64,000 nucleotides of DNA from Homalodisca vitripennis (Eukaryota > Arthropoda > Insecta > Hemiptera > Cicadellidae): contig NW_025776812.1 of NCBI RefSeq assembly GCF_021130785.1, positions 62,001 to 126,000 on the forward strand, written 5' to 3'. The notes under the pieces were generated by a model. It was not told where the DNA came from, searched no databases, and saw nothing but the letters and a program-made list of their open reading frames with translations. Below are positions 1 through 11,345 of this stretch, piece after piece; the first letter of the stretch is position 1; each line of letters starts with the position of its first letter. A program made the position numbers and the translations under genes.

Positions 1-158
1 ATTTTAATAGAAAAACATTATTATTATTATTATTGGCTAATATTAAATATGTATTATAAATAATAACTTTATTGTTAGATTGATATTTTTATTAACATTG
101 AATTTTAAACTTTTATTTATGTAAGAAGTATAAATTAAAAGATCAAGGAATACAAATG

Positions 159-341
159 GTTGAAGTAGTCATCACAAAACCTGCCTGCTGTATGTCTGAC
201 AAATTTTGAACAAAGGAAACGTCTCTTGGGGGTGATTCATTGTTCTGAGGGACTAAACCTGACACTGGCGCTGTTGAGTTGACATTTAAATGTCAGACTG
301 TACAAATGTATTTAGTGCGTCTGTTTGGTTACTACTTCAAC
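159..341. repeat. MITE-like inverted-repeat unit
   Basis: GTTGAAGTAGT at 159-169 is matched by its reverse complement at 331-341, and the match continues imperfectly inward for about 14 bases. The 183-bp unit contains a perfect 16-bp palindrome, TGACATTTAAATGTCA, near 282-297. Short size, inverted ends and no coding potential fit a MITE. No clear target-site duplication is visible, so it could be a chance or older palindromic repeat. Confidence 0.35.
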
Positions 342-2743
342 TCAAACTTATTCCAATTAGTAATATTTTATGTAATTTCAGTTTATAAATTTACTATATC
401 CACATTTTATCTTTATTTTATTTTCCAAAAAATGTATGTGTCAAATTAAATATTTTAGTAAAGAAAATAGTTCAAGTTCTGTGTCAACATGTCATTATGA
501 ACATTACTGTACAGCAATGTAATCACACAAAAAAGAATAGTTCTCCTTTAAATGGTCAGTAACGTTTCATTTTCTATGATAAAACTCAACATTCAAAAGT
601 GAATGTAAAAGTTTGATTACGTATATGAAAACCCTCTACTTTTTTTAAAGTAAATAATAATTAAGGTCATTTGTAAAAAATGTATTTTCTGCCATAAATC
701 TTAAATATTTGGTGGAAGAATAAAGATATTATACAATGCTATAGCATTATTTAACATTAGTTGGAATATTTTATTTAGGCTTTTGATCCTCTTCTTAGAA
801 TATTTACTTAAATTCGACAGTAACAATACGGGAAAATTTTTAATTTATATCTATTCAATTGAAATATTCAATTTATATCTATAAATTAATGACAAATTTC
901 TACGGAATTACCGTAAAAAAGTTACCCAGATAAAACGTAACATATAAGTAATATTTAATAAAATATTTTTCAATGAATTTTTTTGAATTACCTAAATATG
1001 GTCTGAATAATATACACCTTAAATGTACTTTTTCAAACGGTAAAAGAGAAACCCGTAGTTGTACACGAAAGTGGCTTTAAACATTTCTGGCACGGAGTAA
1101 TGGGTTCCACCCAACATGCCTTATATCAAAGCCCTGAAATCGTAAAGACAGTACTGGGCCAAGCGAGTGGGAAGGTATGAAACAAACTAGTTAATAAAGA
1201 AGCCCACTGACAGTTTTAGGCTATTTTTTTGCAAAATACGATTTCAGAAAATAACTGCTTTGTATTGAATCGTTCATTGTATCCAAGCAGTTAACAAGCT
1301 GCACTACCTATGTTCTGTAATTATATGAAAGAAATCCTGCATATTTATAGGTGATGAAATATATATTGCAAAAACTAATATCTTTTTTACATAATAGTTC
1401 CTGTTTACGATGAAGATATTGTTATTATGAAGCAAAATATTTTCCTGTTCATCTTTATCTTGATGTACACATCTGGTGTGTTAATTTAAGGGTAATTGGG
1501 CGCTATAACCTACTAACATCAACACATAAGAGAAAAGTCACGTTTAGTTGGTAAACAAACCAACGTAGGTGTCGAGGAACTTGGGGAAACTGACTGATTC
1601 CTTTTGTTATACCATAAAGTAACGGACAAGTCAACCGAGATTGAGAGGCGTGATTGATGCCTGTACACTGAACACAGACTGTACCGTGTCATGGTCCACT
1701 GCGGATTGACTGTATAATGAACGTGTCTATCTGTCTATCTCCAACAGTTCCGACCATGTCACGTATGACTTGCCTCATCTGGCCGTTATGCCCTGGCAAA
1801 TGTAAGCAGGGTTTAAGGTTAGGCTGTTTTTGGTAATTCTTACTGCTCCTACTATGATACCGAGTATACAGGACAAAACTGATTTGGATATTTGTCCTGT
1901 AATTGGAAACCTTACACTTTATTAGTAATTATATGGAGTTTTCTCTTTTCTAGAGCTATCTGTAGTTTCAAATTTAGGTTTATCTAATGTTCTAAAATAT
2001 TTCTTAATCGAAGATTAGTCCATGCTTGAATGTTTGGAAAAACTTTGGTTTTGTTTATTGTAAGAAATCTGGGGGTTTAGGAGGGACTTATTTCGGTCAA
2101 TTATTATTTTCATGGGTCGTGGGCTGCGAAGGGTACAATGAAAAAATTCCTGGAGGTACTAACTATCAGTAAAATATGAAACTTTAATTCTATATAATTG
2201 TGTTTGACTATAAAATTGTTTATGAAATGCATAAGTATAATAACAAAAACCCTTAATACTAAGAAGTAATTATTAAAGGCAACCGATCTTTACTCTGAGG
2301 TGTTGTAAGGGTGTATGGATGGCCGGTATAACGAATTATTTCCCAGTAATGTATCTAAGATAAACACATTAATTAAGTTAGAGAATTATTTAACACATTA
2401 TTTTTGGTTTATCATATTTATAATTGTATCCACATCAAAAATAACTGTTAATTAACAATTTAACTACATAATTTAATATTGTTATTATATAAATATAGCA
2501 GTAATAAATCTGGATCTGATATTGTCGAGTCCACTCAGACGGTACAGTTAGTTGTCACCTTTAAGGCACATGGTGATTATCTTACTCAGGGGCGTGCCTT
2601 CACGCTACACAACGATGATCGTTTAAGTTTAATTAATAATCCAACAACTACGATATAAAAATTAGTTATGGGTTAATATGTTTAACCCTTATTTCGATGT
2701 CCACAAAACTAATTCAACTAAATAATATATAACTTAGTTTATT
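342..2743. other. AT-rich sequence, no gene recognised
   Basis: No long open frame or RNA gene is visible. Two patches with higher GC (about 1080-1200 and 1590-1810) break the AT-rich background and could be old transposon fragments, but I cannot assign them. Confidence 0.5.
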
Positions 2744-2810
2744 CATATATATATATATATATATATATATCTAATATATATATATATATATAGCCTATAT
2801 AAATATATAT
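2744..2810. repeat. Interrupted (TA)n microsatellite
   Basis: Two AT/TA dinucleotide tracts are separated by a short ctaat interruption. It is a simple sequence repeat. Confidence 0.9.
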
Positions 2811-3149
2811 TTCAGTAACAATTTCTAAAGTAAAATATTTAGATTTAAAATCAAAGTAAACAGTATTTATACAGTTTATTTTATAAATTTTCAAATTTGA
2901 AAGTTGATAGTTATGTAATACTTAACGTTAAATAAATTTATGCGGATTTTAAAAATTTTGTCACTCTAAGTAAAATTGTAAAGCTTGTCTACAAACTCAA
3001 CATCTATTAAGTTATCTTTTAAGGGTGTGGACCAAATATTTTAAAGGAATATATTTACTTAACTACTTATATCTGTAAAAGTTTCCGATTCAGAACGAAT
3101 AAAAAGTGCATTGTATTTTGAAGTTAAATGTGGGTATGTATTAAAACGA

Positions 3150-3400
3150 ACTCTGGGTCGAGCGGTCTAAGACATTGGACCTCCGATTTGAGCTAGAGAT
3201 AGAGCACGTTAAAATCTCATCTGTCATTGCAGCACTTTTTATCAGTGCAATCGACCCTGTACTGTATCTACAGTCAGTATCTGTTATGTCTTATAAGAAC
3301 TTCACACAGACCAATGGCCCATAGGGAAGGGCTAAATAAGGCTTAAAAGCTGATCAGCATCCCCCTTAAATAACAAAATTCTGGATCAGCCAGCAATATT
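3150..3400 (+). mobile_element. SINE with tRNA-Leu-like head
   Basis: The left end reads GGTCGAGCGGTCTAAGAC, very close to the D-arm/A-box of tRNA-Leu or tRNA-Ser genes (GGCCGAGTGGTCTAAGGC type). About 50 bases on, CGTTAAAATCTCA resembles a decayed B-box (GGTTCGAATCTCA). A ~180-base unrelated body follows, moderately GC-rich against its surroundings. This is the usual build of a tRNA-derived SINE transcribed by RNA polymerase III. The tRNA part would not fold into a functional tRNA. The right boundary is approximate and no target-site duplication was identified. Confidence 0.55.
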
Positions 3401-4212
3401 TTTTCTAAGCCGATTGCTTGTCTAAATATTGTTTTTTTTTTTATTTACCTCATTGCTAACGGTGTAATAACGATTATTTACGTGTATGATTCTTTAATTA
3501 TTTAAATTGTATAAACATGGCCTAGCGATTCAACACACGGTAAATAAATATTCGTTTGATCAATTTCACGAAAACATTGGGTTATTTGTTTAAAAACTCA
3601 GCAATGAAAACAGATAAATCATTCATAATTTACGTTACTTATTTAGATTCCTTGTTTTCTTTTATCATTCGCAGACATACCGCCATAGAATTTTTGCTGT
3701 TTACAGTTCAGTGTTGAAGTTCTTTATTGTAGGAATTGTAACACATTACAGAAACAAGAGAGATCAGAGTTGGTTAAAATTAAGCCAAGTTCCATCAGAA
3801 AATGTAACACGCTTATAGTTCATTTATACTTAGGCTACTTATAACTTACAATAGTAATTGGAGAAACTACATAAAATCCCCTTACATATTCAGTATAAGT
3901 ATTGACTGAAATTTGAAACCGATATAATAATTAATATATTGTTATTTTAACGGAACTTTACAACACATAAAAATGAATTAATTGTAATGTCCTATCACAT
4001 AACATTTTAAAAAACTAGTTGTGGCACATATTTGTACACTAACATTTTTATATTGATTATCCAGTCTGTAAAACCGTATTGTCAAAAATACCTATCAAAG
4101 CAATAATAGAAACAAGGAAAACAGTTTATCACGAAAAAAATTACTAAGCAGCACTCACCATAAATTGTGCTGAACAGCGACAATATATAACATTATTAGT
4201 CAGGCAGAACTG
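3401..4212. other. AT-rich spacer, nothing recognised
   Basis: Non-coding in all frames at useful length. No repeat or RNA motif was found. Confidence 0.5.
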
Positions 4213-4768
4213 TCATGTCACTTGGCATCCATGTGTGAGAAATAAACGGTAATGTCACTTGGTATCCATGTGTGACAAATAAACGGTCATGTCACTTGGC
4301 ATCCAAGTGTGACAAATAAACGGTCATGTCACTTGGCATCTATGTGTGACAAATTAACGGTCATGTCACTTGGCATCCATGTGTTACAAATAAACGGTCA
4401 TGTCACTTGGCATCCATGTGTGACAAATAAACGGTCATGTCACTTGGCATCCATGTGTGACGAATAAACGGTCATGTCACTTGGCATCCATGTGTGACAA
4501 ATAAACGGTCATGTCACTTGGCATCCATGTGTGAGAAATAAACGGTAATTTCACTTGGCATCCATGTGTGACAAATAAACGGTCATGTCACTTGGCATCC
4601 ATGTGTGACAAATAAACGGTCATGTCACTTGGCATCCATGTGTGACAAATAAACGGTCATGTCACTTGACATCCATGTGTGAGAAATAAACGGTAATGTC
4701 ACTTGGCATCCATGTGTGACAAATAAACGGTCATGTCACTTGGCATCCATGTGTGACAAATAAACGGT
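4213..4768. repeat. 37-bp minisatellite, 15 copies
   Basis: Fifteen head-to-tail copies of a 37-bp unit (core TGTCACTTGGCATCC followed by ATGTGTGACAAATAAACGG) fill 556 bases almost exactly. Each unit contains TGTCAC and, 13 bases later, GTGACA, so each could form a 6-bp stem. Copies differ by single bases. A linked variant (GAGAAATAAACGGTAAT in place of GACAAATAAACGGTCAT) recurs at the boundaries of copies 1/2, 9/10 and 13/14, a sign of local unit shuffling. Confidence 0.95.
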
Positions 4769-5879
4769 TAAGTTTACAGCAATATTTTCAGAGGAAACCC
4801 TTAGTAAAGTATGTGACATATAATTCGATAGATTTGCAGGAAGTGGTGATTGACATTCAGGATTGGGAATATCGGAATTTAAAACAATTTAGATAACTTG
4901 CAAATGTTAAAAAAATGTATAGTGACTAATAAGTATGAATTTAAATTAAATATAAATATATACATAACGTTTTTGAAAATTACACATAAGTAACTAACAA
5001 ATAAATCAAATTTTGGGATTTATTGAATGAATATATGAAAATTACTTTACAAGAAGTATTTCGGTATACCTCTTTAAATTAAGTTTACCTAACATAATTT
5101 TTTTATAAAGTTATTTGGAAAGAATTGTTACAGGAATATACAAATTATTAACGCAGCCTAAGGAATTGTGTAGTGCACTGTTTCATGATGAGGAGTATAA
5201 CTTAATCGAAATAAGTGTATCCTTTTGTTTTAAATATGCCTAATTTAACGACATGCAAGACAAATTTACATGAGTTAAAACCAATCCAAAACGTTTGAAT
5301 TAAGTGGTCAGAACGACGGCATTTAAAACAATGTAAATTGCTCTTCTCATATAAATGCATATATGGTACATTTATATTCAATTGCGTATTAAGTATTTGG
5401 ATATGTAGTAAAGCTATCGCTGCTACTGCAGCACCGATGTGCCATAGAATGTAACTGCAACGTATCTAGTGAATATAAAATAGTCATACCGTCCACAAAG
5501 AAACTAATTTAGAGGAATTAAGATTATAAGTATGTTTCTTGACTTACTGCTGGCTGACTATTAAGGAGCTTAACACATAATATAGAAGAATATTCATTAA
5601 TGGTTTTAACTTTTAAGGTCTCCCATTTCGACCTATAACAAAATTAGTGCAGCTTTCGATCATCTATTTGAGGAAAAAGGTACTGTCATGATTTATAAAA
5701 AATGACGTATAGCGTGAAAATCGGTTCTAAGATTCTAAAGTACAATATTTCACAATTTTACGGATTTCGTAATTACTAGCAATAAAGATAGTATAACAAG
5801 GCTTTAATTTATATGTTCATGCAAAATTTTTATTTTGTTAGCACGTGATGTTCCAAAAAGGATTGTTTATAATTCTCCC
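4769..5879. other. AT-rich spacer, nothing recognised
   Basis: No open frame of note, no repeat and no RNA gene was recognised. Confidence 0.5.
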
Positions 5880-6308
5880 GATAACATAATGTATAACAGC
5901 CAATTGAGTTCCGAGTTTAAAGTGCTTGTGGACAGCTTGACGTTTGTAGTACTTTTATAGTACTCCTCCTTCGTGTTCCGTTTTGTTCAGTTCAAATTAT
6001 ATAACATTCACACGCCTCCTAACGTGCAGACTGGCTATTCAGGAGTTCCAGCTTGCAGAGCACGTGACGTTTATGTCACTTTTATTGTACTACTCCCTTC
6101 TATTCCGTTTGTGCAGTTCAAATTATGTAACATTCACATGTCCCCTAACGTGCTGACTGACGATTCATGGATTCCAGTTTGCGGAGCACGTGACGTTTAT
6201 GTCACTTTTATTGTACTACTCCCTTCTATTCCGTTTGTGCAGTTCAAATTATGTAACATTCACATGTCTCCTAACGTGTTGACTGACGATTCATGGATTC
6301 CAGCTTGC
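5880..6308. repeat. 126-bp tandem repeat, about 2.7 copies plus a decayed copy
   Basis: The unit around TTCCGTTTGTGCAGTTCAA recurs at 126-base spacing (for example 6103 and 6229), with a diverged partial copy upstream from about 5930. Because 126 is 42 codons, one frame stays open through the array as an apparent 113-residue repeat protein. There is no supporting evidence that it is translated, so I treat it as a minisatellite. Confidence 0.8.
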
Positions 6309-6532
6309 ATCTAAGATTTTACAGTAACCAAGACTCGCATTTGTTTTAAAAACTCAACTTTTTAGTAACTTTAGTGTTTCAAAGGCACATTTAATAACTA
6401 ATAACTTGTGTATTAAGGCATTTTTCGTTGATCATTATGATAAAAACACTTTGAATAATATAATGTTTCTGTCGTTACAACATTAATTGCTCATTCAAAA
6501 CTATATATCTGCATTGGTTTTATGTGAATTCT

Positions 6533-6533
<1 letters not shown>

Positions 6534-6594
<61 letters not shown>
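6534..6594. repeat. (AT)n microsatellite
   Basis: About 30 uninterrupted AT dinucleotides. The apparent short open frame through it (poly Tyr-Ile) is an artefact of the repeat. Confidence 0.95.
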
Positions 6595-6597
<3 letters not shown>

Positions 6598-7559
6598 TAC
6601 CTGAAATATATCGCGTTTTTTATACGAGTAGTATGTCTAAGTATGGCTATGTATGGGAATAATTTTATTAATTCTGAATATATTTACTAAGCTAGATACA
6701 TTTCGTAAATATTTTAACTAACAAATACTATTTAATAAAACTTTATTTATGGTATTGTCTTTAGTTAAAAATATCCATTTAATATATTAGGTATCTTTAT
6801 TTTTACAACCCAGGTATAGTGTGTGTTTATGAACTTCATAAACTATTCGGATATCCAAATTGGTTTAGATGATTTACTCTAAATAAGAATTTATTCATTT
6901 TTACATTGCATTGCTTTGTACCTAAACAGCAAAAAAAAATACTCTCAAATTAAAAAGTATTTTTTCTTCTGGCATTGTACTAAAAAGAATTCTTTAGCTT
7001 TAAATTAAAACTATTTTAAACTAAAATTTAAAAAAGTTACATTAATATACTGCACTTCCTGAACATATTCTTGTTTCTAAACATACAACACATTCTATTC
7101 TAATTTCTCTAATTAATATTTATTTGATAGACTTTATTTTTAGCTACAGAAAGCTGCAGGCAGAACCAGGCTGCATCTAATGATAGCTTTGAGTTATTTA
7201 ATAGTAATAGTTTTGTACAACTTGTAAGAGCTACTCCTGGATATCGAAGATTGTTTTGAATTTCTTGGAAATCTTGTAGAAACAATCTGTAACAAGTAAA
7301 ATTTCTTACATTTGTAAATTATGAGAAACAGTCAGTCGCAACGTGTATGCCCAACATGGTACATAATATTTAAATTTAAAACTGTCTTATTTGTTCAAAA
7401 ATTATGTTCGAAAATCCAGCAAATATAACATTAGTTTACTACTTTAACATTATGAATGTATATATTTATAAATATACTATTTTGCATTCTTTCAATCTAA
7501 ACAGGTGAAATTAGTTAGTACTTTCCTAGTTTATTCTACATTGTATACAGCAACAACTG
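6595..7559. other. AT-rich spacer, nothing recognised
   Basis: No supported feature was found. Confidence 0.5.
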
Positions 7560-8060
7560 ATGTTACTATCTGCGCAACAACATATCAAACTATAAATGTC
7601 GAGATATTAGGGTACTAGAGTAGATTGGTAAGTCTGGTCTACTTTAAGAGATGACTGCTAAAGACAGTTGCAAGCATTATCACGAGGGTGTGCCCTTTCC
7701 GTTTTCAAAGGATACATGACAGACACTAATGCCCAAAACCCTTCTTTATGGATCTCTAAATGAGGTGGTCCCTAACCCCAACTTTACCCATCCAGAATGT
7801 TCTGTCAATGTGGAAGCAGCGTTAAGGTCCTTTAGGACTAGTACAGTTTCTATTTATGAACTCGTTGTTAATTATGGGAAAAAATAATGTCACCTAACAT
7901 GTATTCATCGTGAGGACCAATACCTTCTGGCCTTAAGACCTAAAGATGTGTTCTTGGACTAGTATGATTGCGACTGGTAGTCAGAGCGTAACCATTTTCC
8001 TACGTTTACTCGTAAATAGATACTACCCATGTGAAATATCTGATCTTCATTAATTATCTG
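7560..8060. repeat. Diverged interspersed repeat, copy 1
   Basis: Shares an ordered series of short matches with 27610-28100: AAATGTCGAGAT, TAGATT, GGTGGTCCCTAA, an AAGGTCC/TAGGTCC block followed by TTTAG, and a TTGKACTA block. The order and rough spacing are kept, so these look like two old copies of one non-coding element of roughly 0.5 kb. No coding potential or terminal structure was recognised. Confidence 0.4.
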
Positions 8061-10450
8061 TAGTCTACGTTAGTCTTCAACCTCAATTAAACAAACATGC
8101 ATTGTCAAAAATTGCAGTGTAACTAGTTAAATATATAGTTAAAATAAACAGTAACTAATGTAACTAATGACGCATACATGGACATTTATTAAATATACAT
8201 TAAGCCATTCTAATTCAATGGCCTACAAAGTTGGCAGACTCCACATGAATGCAAGATTTCATTTTATAACATGTAGATATTTGCTGCATATCTTATGAAT
8301 ATTAATGAATTCGTTTTACATTAAAACACCTTTAATTTTAAGCATTAAAGTATAATAAATAATTTAACCCAGTTTTTAATGTTTTTACGATGTGGTCTGT
8401 ATAAGCATACATGTTGTTCAATGCGCTTATGTTATACATTGACATGGTTCATACTAGCATAAATTACTTCAACCCTGAGGTGTATGTTTGAGTTTTTTTT
8501 TATGTAGACTTGTTATTTTACTGACCGTAACTTTAGCACGTTCATCGCCGCATATTCATTGACGTTTAAAATGTTGTATTTACCTAAAATTATGCATAGA
8601 AATATGAAGAAGAGGATTGCGTGCAATCCTTAAAACGTGGCATTCTATATTATAACATAAACGATTGTAAAATATATTACTCGTTACTTTTAATTTGCTA
8701 ATATGAATTATAAAAGATATTTTGCGAAGACTATGATGCATTTTCATAAAATAAAAAAAAAATTATTTATACAGTCTTTCCCATAAATGAAAATTAAAAT
8801 ATTCATAACACAGTATATGAAGGTAAGTGCATAGTTCCACGATGTCAAGTTCCTATGTCCTCTTACGTCACTTTTTAAAAAATTGAAAACTTGCTCATTT
8901 TCGTACTCCCGATACATAAATCATATAAATACAAACTAAACAAGTTATTGCTATATGAGCGAGATTTTTTAATGCAAATTGGGAGTTACTTCTAGAAAAC
9001 CACTTAAGCGAGAAAATGCAGAGGACACTAAAGGTTTATATTTATAATAGCTTTTAAAAATAATTTATAAATTAGTTCTTTACATATTAGGTTACATAGT
9101 TATTTGTACCGAAGAGCCACAATATTAAAATGTCACAATATAACATTTAAACTTCACTCGTGTTTAAGAACGTTTTATAAACTGAAATGTTAACAAGGTA
9201 GTGGTTACAACATTTGTTTTACGTAAGACTGAGGCGCTCACTTAAATAGTTGATTAAACCAGAAGAAAGCATATTAAGAAAGGAAGGTGCTATATTGTGG
9301 TAAGGAGAAGGCCTCCATTTCTGCATTCCCTTCGGCGCTCGAGAGCAACAAAGAAGACTGCGTGCGGCTCACAGTGGCCGCCGTTACTACATTACCGACA
9401 ATCTGGAAAAAATTTTCTCTGTTCTAATTTAATTTAATAATGTTCTCTGTAAGGTGGCTTTAATCTATCTCAACGTTTCTGACGTTCTTGCGTGTCTGTT
9501 TATTCCCACTAATCCTAAGTAAGTATTACTGGAGTAGTATTACATGTTCCATGATAAGGGTATGGTGCAATGTCATTGATTTTGTTTTATGTTACTGTAC
9601 ACTGCTTAAAAAGATACGAAAAAACACCAAAATTAAAAAATAAAAAATATTAATTTTGAAAGAATTTTAACAATAATTTTTAAGGGTTTATTGTAAATAC
9701 TTTAAAAAAATTATTGTAGTATATAGGTACAATATGAATTCGTTTATCATCATTTTATTACAAATACAAACAGAATAACCTGAAATAAAATTCCGACTGG
9801 CAATCCTCTTGGATGACACGGTCGAGTGCTTTGTGTTAGCTGTTGTTCTACATGGAGGAACGCAAAATCTGTGTTCCTCTCTAGAACTGTCTGCTTTGGC
9901 TTATTTTATTTCAGAATGAAGCTCGCCAATACGTCCAGTTCGTTAACATTTCTTTTTTTTTCTAAAAGGTAGTTTCGTTAACATACACCCGGTGCCCACA
10001 ATATGTTAAATTTTTCTACACAAGCCCTTGGATGTGTATAAACTTTGGACTGCGGATCTATATTAGGTTTACCCGATATAAAACGTAATTCTGCAACAGC
10101 CTACATCTAAAAAGGTAAGAAATCTTAAGAAGTTCCTAGTTATTAGAAGATTAAATTGTTATTTATTAAAAAAGTATGACAAATTCATAACTAATGGGAA
10201 GACCGCATATTTATTAGTTGTTCATGCATTAATTGAAGTACACTGCATAATAATATCTAAATGCTAAAAAAGAAATATATGGTGTGTAACTGATACATTT
10301 TAACGTTACGTTTTTATGTTCACAATTTGTATTTGAATTTCTATCATAAATAAAATTTAGTGCATGTTTTACATTAAAATATAGAGTGATAGTATAGAGT
10401 TATTAAATAAAAATATTAATTTATTTATACTGGACACAACTTTTTTTACA
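8061..10450. other. AT-rich spacer with one GC-rich island
   Basis: Mostly featureless. Around 9285-9400 a GC- and CpG-rich patch stands out and has a short open frame on the minus strand with no recognised motif. It could be a transposon scrap or a host exon. I cannot decide from sequence alone. Confidence 0.4.
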
Positions 10451-10778
10451 ATATAGGTGCAAGTAGCATGGAAAACTGTAGATATCACAATACAAATCAA
10501 TCGTAGACAGTAATCACAAAAAATCTATATAAATACCTAAGTAACAAGCCACAACAAAGTACGATAACAGACTGCAATAACAGTAACAAACAATAGAATT
10601 AAGGAACTCTATTAAATTGTAAATTGTAACAATAAAAAATAGTATTAATATTAATACGATAACAGGACAATAATATAAGAAAAGATTAACAACAGCCAGA
10701 ACAATAAGAAAAATATTACCTAGCAGAGTAAACAACTAACAACATAAGTGCAATGCATTACATAATTGAGTGAACAGA

Positions 10779-11345
10779 TCATTCATTACCTATAGACAAA
10801 CTGTATAAAATTCCTGTTGAAAGAAGAAACAAACCTATAAAGAAAGTCTCAGACGTCTTGCCGCCAAGCTTCTGAAGCCTTTCAACTCCACAGATATTTG
10901 AATAGGATGTAGGGATAAACATCTTACTGAAGACTGAATGGGATCCCGGTTCACTAAAATCTATCAACACCAGGAGATCAGGGCAATCCAGCAGTCCATT
11001 AATCTATTTGAAGAGAAATGCCATATTAAAAAATATACACGCCAATGAATGAGAGGTTGTAGAGAGCAAAGCTGTGCCAGTTGTGGTATTGGTATTCCAA
11101 GTAGGTGAAGCCCGAACGATCACCAAGCACCCTCACAAAGCGAGCCTGTACTCTGTTCAACTCATCTATGTGGCCCAGTTTTTATGGAGACCAAATTACA
11201 CCACCATATTTAAGTAAGGAGTGCACCATTAATCTGTACAAGACAAGCATGGAATGATGTGATCTGAAGCCTCGTGTTTACCTGCCTATAAAGGCCAACA
11301 AATAATATGCCTTGTAGGTAATACTATCAATATGGTCAGCTGGAC
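10779..11345 (-). pseudogene. LINE reverse-transcriptase C-terminal remnant (Jockey/CR1-like)
   Basis: Read on the minus strand, 11270-11090 encodes a block with LLKYGGVIWSP, an in-frame stop, then HIDELNRVQARFVRVLG. This is the conserved region downstream of the reverse transcriptase in Jockey/CR1-group LINEs (the SxLEYxSxVWxP...LExVQ...FLR pattern). After further breaks, 10970-10779 continues with LLVLIDFSEPGSHSVFSKMF, matching the usual C-terminal tail (IDCPxLLxLINFxVP type). The element is 5'-truncated, interrupted by stops and shifts, and long inactive. The downstream part to about 10510 may be its 3' untranslated region but cannot be proved. Confidence 0.75.

Noticed and set aside
4213..4768. 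CRISPR-like direct repeats
   Set aside because: Units abut with no unique spacers, and the window is eukaryotic. It is a minisatellite.
5973..6314. 113-codon repeat-protein-like open frame
   Set aside because: It is the translation of a 126-bp minisatellite, open only because the period is divisible by three. No start context or other support.
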